Part shown: in pieces, positions 42,301 through 50,973 of the stretch | Numbering within the stretch: position 1 is the first letter of the stretch | Layout: each line of letters opens with the position of its first letter | Source: Pseudarthrobacter sp. | Lineage (GTDB): Bacteria; Actinomycetota; Actinomycetes; Actinomycetales; Micrococcaceae | Assembly: GCA_031178005.1 (NCBI GenBank) | Contig: JAPSJV010000003.1 | Location: 1 to 64,000, forward strand | Reading direction: 5' to 3' | DNA length: 64,000 bases | The notes under the pieces: model-generated | What the model was told of the DNA's origin: nothing | The model's input: only the letters and a program-made list of their open reading frames with translations | Databases searched by the model: none | Position numbers and translations under genes: made by a program

Positions 42301-43302
42301 TTAGTAGCCCGAGCTATCGCGTTCCACAATCTGGAAGTCAACGGCCACCACACGTTGGCCTACGCTGCGGTCCGTCATACGCTCCGTCAACAACCGCAGG
42401 GCCTCTTTGGCGATTTGCCGCTTGTCGAAGGAAACGGTGGTCAGCGAAGGGACGGCGTACTGCCCGTCGGCGATGTCATCAAAGCCGGCCACCGCGATGT
42501 CCTGCGGGACCTTGATGCCCCGCTTCCACAGCACACTCAGTGCTCCGATGGCCATGGAGTCGGTGAAACAGAAAAGCGCTTCGGGAAGCGGGTTGGAATC
42601 CAAATATGAGTCCAGCGCCTCTGCGCCGGTCCGTGGCGTCCACACTTCACAGCGGATCAGCAGGGAGTCGTCCCGGTCGATTCCCAGTTCGTCAAGAGCG
42701 GCCTGGTATCCGAGGGTGCGCAGAATGGCTCCCGCGGATCCCCGTCCGGCGTCGGCACCCAGAACCGCGATGCGCCGGCGTCCTGGCCGGGCCAGGGCCA
42801 AGGTCATCGCCCGTGCGGCGGCAACGCTGTCCACCCAGACCCTGTCGACCAGCGTTTGCGGAACTTCTCCCAGCATCACCACCGGGGGCAGGGAGATCCC
42901 GACCTTAACGGAACTCTGGTCCAGGACTACAGGGTTGAGAATGAGGCCATCGATGAGATTGGCCCGGGCCTTGGACAGAAGGTCCTGCTCACGCCTGGGA
43001 TCGGAACCCGTTTGCTCAATCTGAACGCTCCAGCCCTGTTCGTGGGCGGCTTCCACAACGTTGTGGGCAATTTCGGCCGAATAGGGGGTTGCCAGGTCCG
43101 GCAAAGCCAAGGCGATGACGCCGGATTTTCCGTTACGCAGCCCGCGAGCTGAAAGGTTGGGGACGTAGTCGAGATCATGGATGGCCTGTTCAACCTTGAG
43201 CCGGGTGGATTCGTTGACGGGAATCACCCCGTTCATCACGTTCGAGACCGTCTTGGGCGAGACGCCTGCACGCCGTGCGACGTCTTTAACGGTGGCGCGC
43301 AT
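42301..43302 (-). CDS. LacI family regulator of the arabinoside locus
   Basis: The 333-residue protein starts at ATG 43300-43302 behind GGAAGGGGGAGG. The helix-turn-helix is VKDVARRAGVSPKTVSNVMN and the effector domain contains FCFTDSMAIGALSVLWKRGI and VAGFDDIADGQYAVPSLTTV. It lies upstream of the importer genes on the same strand, with two palindromes between, and is the likely arabinose/arabinoside-responsive repressor. Confidence 0.92.
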   Translation of the reverse strand: MRATVKDVARRAGVSPKTVSNVMNGVIPVNESTRLKVEQAIHDLDYVPNLSARGLRNGKSGVIALALPDLATPYSAEIAHNVVEAAHEQGWSVQIEQTGSDPRREQDLLSKARANLIDGLILNPVVLDQSSVKVGISLPPVVMLGEVPQTLVDRVWVDSVAAARAMTLALARPGRRRIAVLGADAGRGSAGAILRTLGYQAALDELGIDRDDSLLIRCEVWTPRTGAEALDSYLDSNPLPEALFCFTDSMAIGALSVLWKRGIKVPQDIAVAGFDDIADGQYAVPSLTTVSFDKRQIAKEALRLLTERMTDRSVGQRVVAVDFQIVERDSSGY

Positions 43303-43350
43303 CCTCCCCCTTCCAGAGATTTCCAACTGTTGTTCATGCTACCCATGATT

Positions 43351-43405
43351 GTGAGGGCGGCTGATGCCATGCCACGGGCCCGATTCCTGGCAGCCGGCGC
43401 CTCAC
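43351..43405 (-). terminator. Probable terminator of the amine-oxidase-like gene
   Basis: Arms GTGAGG and CGGCTG (43351-43363) pair with CAGCCG and CCTCAC (43391-43405); an inner TGCCA/TGGCA pair shortens the loop. The outer arm overlaps the stop codon of the gene. Confidence 0.42.
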
Positions 43406-44745
43406 TCCGCCGGCATCTGGCCATCCCATTCCGCGGGTTTGCCGTTGAAGGTGGGCCGGTCCTGCGGAGCGTCGATGCGGGTGGAGGTCAGGTCCCGCGG
43501 CATGAGGTTGAAGCCCTGCCAATGCATCTCCATGGGTGACTGGTCCTCGTCCCTGGGAACGTGGTGGTAGCCCACTGCCACCCAGGACACCACGTCGTCC
43601 AATGGCACGTTCTTTCCCTGTTCTACGTAGTCAAGGACGCCGCGTCCGCAGCGGCCTCGGTTCAAGGTGGCAAAAACGTGGCATTCATCCGCATTGGTGA
43701 AGGCAACGTCGTAGCCCACGTTGTCGCCGTGGTGCTCCGCGTCGTCGACGAAGGTGAAGCCATCGCTTTTGCCCATGTCGATCTGGTAGGAGATGGGGTG
43801 CTGGTCCGCATTCAACGTGCCGGGAGCCAGGACCCGCCACCACCGCCGGTCCGCCCACTGTGCCGTGGCAGGGTGGCTGATGGCAGTCAGCGATCCGTTG
43901 ACGATGGGAGAGAACTCGCCCTGTTCGCCGGTGTCCGTGGCATCGAACTGTTCAACGCGTTGTCCTGTTTCTCCGCCCAGTTCCCAGTCGATCTTCCACA
44001 CAGCGTTGTGTGAATGATTGGTGGCATGGTCATGGTCTCCGGGACCAACAGCCCAGCCGTGTTCTGCGTCGCTGTAATCAACAGGGGAGAGGTCGCCGGT
44101 GGCGCCCAGTGTGGGACGGATTGATCCCTCGGCTCCGAACGTCACCTGGTTGACGTATTCATACCAGCCCACTTTGGAGATGGTGGAGAGCTGCCAGTCC
44201 TGGCGCTGCTTGGCCACCACCTGGCCCAGGTCCCCGGACCGGAAAGAAAGCTCTGACTGTGTTTCCTGGGAGCACAGCACCTCACGCACCGGCGACTTGC
44301 CGAACTTCGTTCCGTCGCCCACGTTCGGAATAGTTGCCGACAACCGCTCAGCCGGGCACTCGGCGTCGGAAATCGACTGCATGTTGGGACCGCCGAAACC
44401 CGCGCTGGTGATGTCTGACGTGATGCGGGAACCGCTGTCATACGGAACTTCCAGCTGTGCCAGCGACATCCTCGAAATGATGGGAATGGACTCTGCCGGC
44501 GTGGGGGAGAAGTGGATGTCCGAGAGGACCAGTCCCAGCATCGGGTCAACGGACCAGCACATGGACCAGTTCGCACCGGTGCTCAGGGTCCTGGAAATCG
44601 GCTGCTGGCTCTCTTGGCATTCCTGCTGTGGCGCCGGGCCGGCAGAGGGTTGCCCACCGGTGCCGGCCTGGGCGGTGCAGCCAGAGAGCAGCAGAGCAAG
44701 CAGGCAGAGCTTCGTGATGGTCATCTTGCGGGGAGAGCGCGGCAT
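43402..44745 (-). CDS. Lipoprotein related to copper amine oxidase catalytic domain
   Basis: The 447-residue protein has a lipoprotein signal (LLALLLSGC, Cys23). The rest aligns by motif with the catalytic domain of copper amine oxidases: MLGLVLSDIHFS, RMSLAQLEVPYDSG, a WYEY segment at 194-197 where topaquinone enzymes have NY[DE]Y, the copper-ligand pair H-x-H at 244-246, and HHVPRDED near 394 holding the third His. The N-terminal N2/N3 domains of typical ~640-residue enzymes are missing, and Asn before the topaquinone Tyr is Trp. The family relation is fairly sure; amine oxidation is doubtful. The nearby LacI and surface-protein genes give no functional clue. Confidence 0.72.
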   Translation of the reverse strand: MPRSPRKMTITKLCLLALLLSGCTAQAGTGGQPSAGPAPQQECQESQQPISRTLSTGANWSMCWSVDPMLGLVLSDIHFSPTPAESIPIISRMSLAQLEVPYDSGSRITSDITSAGFGGPNMQSISDAECPAERLSATIPNVGDGTKFGKSPVREVLCSQETQSELSFRSGDLGQVVAKQRQDWQLSTISKVGWYEYVNQVTFGAEGSIRPTLGATGDLSPVDYSDAEHGWAVGPGDHDHATNHSHNAVWKIDWELGGETGQRVEQFDATDTGEQGEFSPIVNGSLTAISHPATAQWADRRWWRVLAPGTLNADQHPISYQIDMGKSDGFTFVDDAEHHGDNVGYDVAFTNADECHVFATLNRGRCGRGVLDYVEQGKNVPLDDVVSWVAVGYHHVPRDEDQSPMEMHWQGFNLMPRDLTSTRIDAPQDRPTFNGKPAEWDGQMPAE

Positions 44746-44840
44746 GGTCCCGAGCCTACGAGAAAAGCGGTTCCGGCCAACAATCATGTTCGTGCTTTTG
44801 ATGTTCGATCATTCCTCAACATTGGGATGGGGCTTAAAAC

Positions 44841-44880
44841 CAAGTCGGAGGCGGCCCTTTACAGGACCACCTCCGACTTG
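44841..44880 (-). terminator. Hairpin terminator of the surface-protein gene
   Basis: A perfect 11-bp inverted repeat, CAAGTCGGAGG (44841-44851) with CCTCCGACTTG (44870-44880), loop 18 nt, about 18 bp past the stop. Confidence 0.72.
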
Positions 44881-44897
44881 CCTAACTCACCAGGGCG

Positions 44898-47800
44898 TTA
44901 GCTCCGGTTGGAACGCACACGCATCGTGATCAATGCGCCGGCACCCGCAAGGATCAACAGCAGAGCAAGTGCTGAGAGGCCCAGCACGTCGGCTCCGGTG
45001 TTGGCCAGGTTGCCGTTTCCGTTGTTCCCGTTGTTTCCGGGAGCCGCGTCAACGGTTACCTTCAGTGATGCCTTGCCCTTTTCATTGCCGTCCTTATCGG
45101 TGGCGATGACTTCGTAGTCACCAGCCGAAGTGCCCTTCGGGATGGTGATATCAATTACGAACGAGCAATCGTTCCCCACAACTACGGTGAACGAGGTGCT
45201 GGCCGTTCCGGCGGCGCCGGCGGCAGCGATTTCGATGGGCTGTCCAGCCGAGTTCACGACCGTGATGGTCAGCGTTTCGCCAGCGGTGTGGCCGCTGCCG
45301 GTCAGCTGGGCCGTGCCGCCTGCCTTGACCTCGCCCGGGGTAATGGCGATGCCCGGGTCGGCCGCGCAGGTGCCGACCGCAGCCGTGCGGACGGTCAGCG
45401 GTGCTGAGTCCTCATTGCCCTGGCCGTCCTTGGCGTTGACCTGGTAGTTGCCAGCCGGCGTGTTTGCCGGAACAACTACCTTGACGTTGAAGCCACCCTC
45501 GGCATCGGTCACGGTTTCCACCGTGGCGATGACGTTGCCGGCTTCATCGCGAACCTCGACGACGACGGGGGAGTTCGGTGCGTAACCGTCGCCGGTTACG
45601 TCGATCTCCTCACCCGGGAGAACACTGTCCGGGCTGACGACGACGTTCGGGTTTGCTGCGGTGGCGGCGATGACTTCCAGTCCAGTCTCTGCCGAGAGCT
45701 GGGTGGGGCCGTCGGTGCCGCGCACCATGTAGGTTGCGCCGATGGCTGCATCTGCCGGAACCGTCAGTCCAACGGCAATTTCGCCGTCTGCATTGGACGT
45801 GGTGTTGACGGTTTCGAGGACGTTGCCATCTGCATCGAGCAGTTCAACCACGACGGCGGCGTTCGGGCTGTAGCCATCACCAGTTACCTGGGTGGTGGCG
45901 CCCTGCTCCACGACTGCGGGGTCGATGGCGACGGTCGGATCAACCGTGCCGGCTTCGATCACGGTCAGCGGTGTGGTTGCTTCGCCGCCCTGGTCGTCCG
46001 TGACGACTACTGCGTAGTCGCCCGGTTCGGTTCCTTCCGGAACCGTGAGTGGGGTGGTGAAGTTGCCTTCGCCGTCGGTGATGACCTCAACCGGTTCGCC
46101 GACGGGGTTGCCGTCTGCGTCAACGAGCTGAACCGTAGCCGGTGAGTTCGGTGCGAAACCTTCGCCAGTTACCTGGGTGTCCTCGCCCGGAGCCACTGCT
46201 GTCGGGTCAACCGTTACGGATGGGCCGGCGGCCGGTGCAGTGACGGTCAGCGGAGTGGTTGCTTCGCCGCCTTCTGCGTCGGTGCCCTTGACGGAGTAGT
46301 CACCCGGTGTGGTGCCTTCCGGAACCGTCAGCGGGGCAACAAAGCCGCCTTCGCCGTTGGTGGGAACGCCTTCTACCGGGGTACCAACCGGGTTGCCAGC
46401 GCCATTAAGGAGCTGGAGTGTCACCGTTGAGCCCGGGGCGAAGCCCGTGCCGGTGATCTCGGTGTCATCGCCTGCCGGCACGGATGCCGGATCAGCACTG
46501 ATGGCCGGAACAGCAGCGCCATCGGTGACGGTCAGCGGTGTGGTTGCTTCGCCGCCCTGGTCGTCCGTGACGACTACTGCGTAGTCGCCCGGTTCGGTTC
46601 CTTCCGGAACCGTGAGTGGGGTGGTGAAGTTGCCTTCGCCGTCGGTGATGACCTCAACCGGTTCGCCGACGGGGTTGCCGTCTGCGTCAACGAGCTGAAC
46701 CGTAGCCGGTGAGTTCGGTGCGAAACCTTCGCCAGTTACCTGGGTGTCCTCGCCCGGAGCCACTGCTGTCGGGTCAACCGTTACCGCCGGAGCCGATACC
46801 GCTTCGGTGACGGTCAGTGGTGCGGTGTCTTCTCCGCCTTCTGCGTCGGTTGCTTTGACTCCGTGTTCGCCGGGGGTGGTGCCGGTGGGGACGGTGACGG
46901 GGGTGGTGAAGTTGCCTTCGCCGTCGGTGGTCAGTGCAATGGGGTCGCCTACGGGGTTGCCGGCGGCGTCGACGAGTTGGACGGTGATGGGTGAGTTGGG
47001 TGCGAAGCCCTGGCCGGTGGCCTGGGTGGTTTCGCCGGCCGGGACGGTGGAGGGGTCCACTGTTACGGTCGGTTCGGTCGGTGCCGGGGCGCCGATGACA
47101 CCTGCGTCGATGTCCGTGGTTGCCGGTGTTTCTGCCGTGAGAGTCAGGACCGTGGTGCGGCCGTTCTCGGGTGCGGCGTCGGAGTCGGTTGCACGGTCGG
47201 TTCCTGCACCTGCCGGTGAGAAGGTCGCGCCGGTGGGAAGTCCGGTGAACTCGACGATGTAGTCGGTGAGTTCCAGGGCTTCGAACAGGTATGCGCCGTT
47301 TTCGTCGGTGGTGTCGGTCAGGGGCTGGCCGTCGGTTCCGTTGACCGGGTTTCCGGTTGCGTCCAGGAGGTTCACGGTGATTCCGGCGAGGCCGGCTTCC
47401 CCTGTGTCCTGGATGCCGTCGGAGTTCAGGTCGGACCAGACACGGTCACCGATCGAGCCGTTGGAGCCGGTAGCGCCTTCGGTGACGGTCAGCGGTGCGG
47501 TGTCTTCTCCGCCTTCTGCGTCGGTTGCTTTGACTCCGTGTTCGCCGGGGGTGGTGCCGGTGGGGACGGTGACGGGGGTGGTGAAGTTGCCTTCGCCGTC
47601 GGTGGTCAGTGCAATGGGGTCGCCTACGGGGTTGCCGGCGGCGTCGACGAGTTGGACGGTGATGGGTGAGTTGGGTGCGAAGCCCTGGCCGGTGGCCTGG
47701 GTGGTTTCGCCGGCCGGGACGGTGGAGGGGTCCACTGTTACGGTCGGTTCGGTCGGTGCCGGGGCGCCGATGACACCTGCGTCGATGTCCGTGGTTGCCG

Positions 47801-50621
47801 GTGTTTCTGCCGTGAGAGTCAGGACCGTGGTGCGGCCGTTCTCGGGTGCGGCGTCGGAGTCGGTTGCACGGTCGGTTCCTGCACCTGCCGGTGAGAAGGT
47901 CGCGCCGGTGGGAAGTCCGGTGAACTCGACGATGTAGTCGGTGAGTTCCAGGGCTTCGAACAGGTATGCGCCGTTTTCGTCGGTGGTGTCGGTCAGGGGC
48001 TGGCCGTCGGTTCCGTTGACCGGGTTTCCGGTTGCGTCCAGGAGGTTCACGGTGATTCCGGCGAGGCCGGCTTCCCCTGTGTCCTGGATGCCGTCGGAGT
48101 TCAGGTCGGACCAGACACGGTCACCGATCGAGCCGTTGGAGCCGGTAGCGCCTTCGGTGACGGTCAGCGGAGCCGTGGGGGCTTCGCTGGTGGTGTCGTC
48201 GGTACCGCGGACGGTGTAGTTGCCGGGTGCGGCATCTGCGGGTACGGGTACGGGGACGGTGAATCCGCCGGTCTCGTTGGCCGTCGTCGGGATCGGATCG
48301 CCTACCGGAGCACCGGCGGGGTCAAGGAGCTGGACGGTTACGGGGCCGTTGGGAGTGTAGTCGGTACCGGTGGCCTGAGTGGTGTCGCCGGCGGGTACGG
48401 ATGCCGGGTCAACGGTCAGGATCGGTGAGCCGGCTTCGACGACCGTCAACGGTGCTTCCGCAGAGTTGGTCGTGGTGTCGTCGGTGCCGCGGACGGTGTA
48501 GTTGCCGGGTGCGGCATCTGCGGGTACGGGTACGGGGACGGTGAATCCGCCGGTCTCGTTGGCCGTCGTCAGGATCGGATCGCCTACCGGAGCACCGGCG
48601 GGGTCAAGGAGCTGAACGGTGACAGCGCCATTCGGGGTGTATCCGGTGCCGGTTGCATCAGTTGAATCGCCAGCCGGAACCGTCGGTGGATCCAGGCCGA
48701 TGTTAAGCTCCTGGACGTTCGGCTGAAGGATTTCCAGCGGAGCGGTTACAGGGGTGCCCGTGGTGACATCCGTAGCGCGAACGGTGTACGTTCCCGGGGG
48801 AACATCAGCGGCCACCGGGAGATCCGTGGTGAAGATACCCGTAGCATCGGCGGGCACGATGACCGGCGTTCCAACCGGAGTTCCGGCGGGATCGATCAGC
48901 TGGACTTCAACATTGCCACTGGGAGTGAACCCGGTGCCGTCAACGTTGGTGGATTCGCCCGCAGGAATCTGCGTCGGATCAACCGTGATGGCCGGAGCGA
49001 TAGCAGCGGCACAAGCACCGATGCGGGCGCCTGCCGTACCAAGGTTCAAGCGTGCTCCATCGACGGCCTGTGCCAGGCCAAGGCTCAAAGCAGAGACCTC
49101 AAGGCTGGACGTCTTAGTGCTGCCGTCCGGAGCCAGGCAGGTGGTGACGACCTGACGGTTCAGCTGCAGCGAGATCGCCTGGTTCAGCACCTCGAAGAAG
49201 GGGCTGAGCAGCATGCGGATCGGCAGCGTGATGGCGCCGGTTTTGATGCCGCCAACCAAGGTGTCAAAAATCTGCTGGCCGCCATCGGAGAGGATGAAGT
49301 CGCGGATGGGCTGGACAACCGTCGTCAGGATGGGCTGTGCGGCCGTCAGAAGTCCCGTCAAGGTGGTGCAGACTGCAGCGCCACCCAGACCCGACGGGGT
49401 GCACTGGATTTCACCGAGGTCGCCCATGAGGTTCACCGAGGTGGTAGCCGTGGCACCGCCAAGAGGAGTGGTCATGCCCGCCGTGACGTTAAGGGTGACG
49501 CTTCCCAGCGCGCCCTCGATGGCCCCAACAGCGATGTTGGTGACCTCTTCCATCAGGTCGTGCACCGTCTCGGCGATGATCGGGTAGATCGTGTCGTCGA
49601 TAACCTCGGTGTTCGGGGCCTGGTTGTTAATGCCATCCGGAGCGTCCGGACCCTCCGGTCGTTCGCCCGAGTAGATCTGGTCCAGCTCGATGGTGATGTT
49701 TCCGGTGCTGAAATCAACTGTCAGCACCTGGTTGTTGGTGGTGATCGGCTGGGCGAGGATCGCCGCGAAGATCTCGTCACGCATGTTCGACTCAATGGAA
49801 GCGTCAAGCGTTACGCCAGGCAGGGCGCTGGCAAGCGCCGTCAGGTCCAGCATGCCGTTGGCGGTGTCTTCCATGGTCTGGTCGACCTGGCCGAGCTGGT
49901 CGTACAGATCGGAAGCGATCTGTTCAATGGTCGGGGAATGGAGAAGCAGGCTCGCCTCGGCCACGCGGTACTGGCCCTGACCGCCGAAGCCATCGGGATC
50001 AAGGAACTCGCCATTCTCGGCGATGACCTGGGCCCCACCGGCGCCGGCCAGGAGGGTTGCTTCGTCAATCAGCAGATCCGTAGCTCCGCTGAGGCCAAGC
50101 CTTTCAAAAAGCGAAAGCAGGTTGATGCGCGCGGCTCCGAAGTCGCCATCGGCTCCGTCAAGGGTTACAGCACCGTCGGCGCCGGCAACGCCGGAGATGG
50201 CCCGCGCGTTCAGTGCGTCCGTGGCCTCCGACTGGGAGTTCAGGACACCCAGCTGGCCGAAGTCGATGAATTCGGTGACCGGAAGGGCAATCCCGCCAAG
50301 ATCGATGACTTCGCTTCCCAGCAATGAGAGGTCGAGCCCACCCTGATCAGTTTGCGGTCCGCTCGGGAACAGTGCCCTGGTTTGGCCACCTCCAGCGAGC
50401 TCCTGTCCGAGGATGCTGGTGTCGATGATGCTGGCGGCCGATTCGGCCTGCTCAGCAGGCGCGGTATGTACGTCTGCCATTGCGGGCAGCCCGTAGGCGG
50501 AAACCATCAGTGATGTTGTAACGCCAAGTGCCAGCGATTTGCGCAGTGTTGACCATTTGCGCACCCCTCTGTCATGGTGAATTACAGGTATGTCATTTGC
50601 TGCTTGAGACTTATCGCGCAT
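44898..50621 (-). CDS. Giant sortase-anchored surface protein with SdrD-like and Ig-like repeats
   Basis: A 1907-residue cell-wall protein. AAGGGGGG lies 8 nt before the ATG. The signal region is near residues 20-50 (WSTLRKSLALGVTTSLMVSA). Residues about 60-560 resemble the choice-of-anchor G family. The rest is an array of roughly ten ~80-residue Ig-like repeats (VPAGETTQATGQGFAPNSP and variants) interrupted by two SdrD-B-like domains (GSIGDRVWSDLNSDGIQDTG). The C-terminus has LANTG at 1872-1876, a hydrophobic helix and RVRSNRS, the sortase-sorting pattern of class E type. It probably acts in adhesion or as an envelope stalk; the ligand is unknown. DNA repeats inside it are described separately. 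Confidence 0.9.
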   Translation of the reverse strand: MRDKSQAANDIPVIHHDRGVRKWSTLRKSLALGVTTSLMVSAYGLPAMADVHTAPAEQAESAASIIDTSILGQELAGGGQTRALFPSGPQTDQGGLDLSLLGSEVIDLGGIALPVTEFIDFGQLGVLNSQSEATDALNARAISGVAGADGAVTLDGADGDFGAARINLLSLFERLGLSGATDLLIDEATLLAGAGGAQVIAENGEFLDPDGFGGQGQYRVAEASLLLHSPTIEQIASDLYDQLGQVDQTMEDTANGMLDLTALASALPGVTLDASIESNMRDEIFAAILAQPITTNNQVLTVDFSTGNITIELDQIYSGERPEGPDAPDGINNQAPNTEVIDDTIYPIIAETVHDLMEEVTNIAVGAIEGALGSVTLNVTAGMTTPLGGATATTSVNLMGDLGEIQCTPSGLGGAAVCTTLTGLLTAAQPILTTVVQPIRDFILSDGGQQIFDTLVGGIKTGAITLPIRMLLSPFFEVLNQAISLQLNRQVVTTCLAPDGSTKTSSLEVSALSLGLAQAVDGARLNLGTAGARIGACAAAIAPAITVDPTQIPAGESTNVDGTGFTPSGNVEVQLIDPAGTPVGTPVIVPADATGIFTTDLPVAADVPPGTYTVRATDVTTGTPVTAPLEILQPNVQELNIGLDPPTVPAGDSTDATGTGYTPNGAVTVQLLDPAGAPVGDPILTTANETGGFTVPVPVPADAAPGNYTVRGTDDTTTNSAEAPLTVVEAGSPILTVDPASVPAGDTTQATGTDYTPNGPVTVQLLDPAGAPVGDPIPTTANETGGFTVPVPVPADAAPGNYTVRGTDDTTSEAPTAPLTVTEGATGSNGSIGDRVWSDLNSDGIQDTGEAGLAGITVNLLDATGNPVNGTDGQPLTDTTDENGAYLFEALELTDYIVEFTGLPTGATFSPAGAGTDRATDSDAAPENGRTTVLTLTAETPATTDIDAGVIGAPAPTEPTVTVDPSTVPAGETTQATGQGFAPNSPITVQLVDAAGNPVGDPIALTTDGEGNFTTPVTVPTGTTPGEHGVKATDAEGGEDTAPLTVTEGATGSNGSIGDRVWSDLNSDGIQDTGEAGLAGITVNLLDATGNPVNGTDGQPLTDTTDENGAYLFEALELTDYIVEFTGLPTGATFSPAGAGTDRATDSDAAPENGRTTVLTLTAETPATTDIDAGVIGAPAPTEPTVTVDPSTVPAGETTQATGQGFAPNSPITVQLVDAAGNPVGDPIALTTDGEGNFTTPVTVPTGTTPGEHGVKATDAEGGEDTAPLTVTEAVSAPAVTVDPTAVAPGEDTQVTGEGFAPNSPATVQLVDADGNPVGEPVEVITDGEGNFTTPLTVPEGTEPGDYAVVVTDDQGGEATTPLTVTDGAAVPAISADPASVPAGDDTEITGTGFAPGSTVTLQLLNGAGNPVGTPVEGVPTNGEGGFVAPLTVPEGTTPGDYSVKGTDAEGGEATTPLTVTAPAAGPSVTVDPTAVAPGEDTQVTGEGFAPNSPATVQLVDADGNPVGEPVEVITDGEGNFTTPLTVPEGTEPGDYAVVVTDDQGGEATTPLTVIEAGTVDPTVAIDPAVVEQGATTQVTGDGYSPNAAVVVELLDADGNVLETVNTTSNADGEIAVGLTVPADAAIGATYMVRGTDGPTQLSAETGLEVIAATAANPNVVVSPDSVLPGEEIDVTGDGYAPNSPVVVEVRDEAGNVIATVETVTDAEGGFNVKVVVPANTPAGNYQVNAKDGQGNEDSAPLTVRTAAVGTCAADPGIAITPGEVKAGGTAQLTGSGHTAGETLTITVVNSAGQPIEIAAAGAAGTASTSFTVVVGNDCSFVIDITIPKGTSAGDYEVIATDKDGNEKGKASLKVTVDAAPGNNGNNGNGNLANTGADVLGLSALALLLILAGAGALITMRVRSNRS
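45961..46784 (-). repeat. 257-bp dispersed direct repeat inside the surface-protein gene
   Basis: Positions 45961-46217 and 46528-46784 look identical in the sequence (offset 567 bp). They encode the same Ig-like repeat twice, with a different repeat unit between. Confidence 0.85.
46806..48170 (-). repeat. 675-bp tandem duplication inside the surface-protein gene
   Basis: Copy 46806-47480 is followed directly by copy 47481-48155 and a short partial third unit. Reading them side by side I find one difference (46818, T against C). Each copy encodes 225 residues: one SdrD-B-like domain and one Ig-like repeat. Confidence 0.92.
48191..48617 (-). repeat. Third direct repeat in the surface-protein gene
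   Basis: About 145 bp at 48191-48335 recur at 48473-48617 (offset 282 bp) with two or three mismatches, encoding adjacent Ig-like units. Confidence 0.8.
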
Positions 50622-50973
50622 TCGTCATACCCCCCTTTCATTGCCGTGTGTACCGAGCTGATGGAAAACCGCTAGAAACGACCGTGCTCGGCAGAGGTTT
50701 CCAAGGACCTCTCGGCCAACCATATATCGGCTTTATTGACTCGTCAGCAAAAAGTTAACTAATTTTGTCACTTAATTATTTCATTGACTGTTAATAATGA
50801 ATTCGACCACCGTTCCTCCTTTTGTGACGGAATGAATTATGAGGGTCAACTCTCATTTTTGAATAATTCCTCCTCTGGACCCGGACCTGGACCGAGTGGC
50901 CACGGACGCCTCGGGCTGAATGCGGCACGGCTAGGCTTCAAGGTGACCCCGCAACCTCACCAGGAGCAGACCC
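50622..50973. other. AT-rich divergent intergenic region
   Basis: The ~350 bp between the surface-protein start and the dehydratase are clearly richer in A and T than the surroundings, especially 50740-50870. They must hold the promoters of both genes and leave a long leader for the surface-protein mRNA. I cannot assign promoter boxes with confidence. Confidence 0.5.

Noticed and set aside
46744..48219. Several forward-strand open frames opposite the surface-protein repeats, themselves repeated.
   Set aside because: They repeat only because the underlying gene does; they are Val/Ser/Pro-rich shadows without start signals.
45961..48617. Direct repeats as a CRISPR array or transposable element.
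   Set aside because: The repeats are long, in frame, encode protein domains and are not separated by unique spacers or flanked by transposase genes.
50791..50856. A 21-codon reverse-strand reading frame preceded by a purine-rich AGAGGAGG, in the leader of the surface-protein gene.
   Set aside because: The spacing is long (about 12 nt), the peptide has no regulatory codon run and nothing else supports translation.
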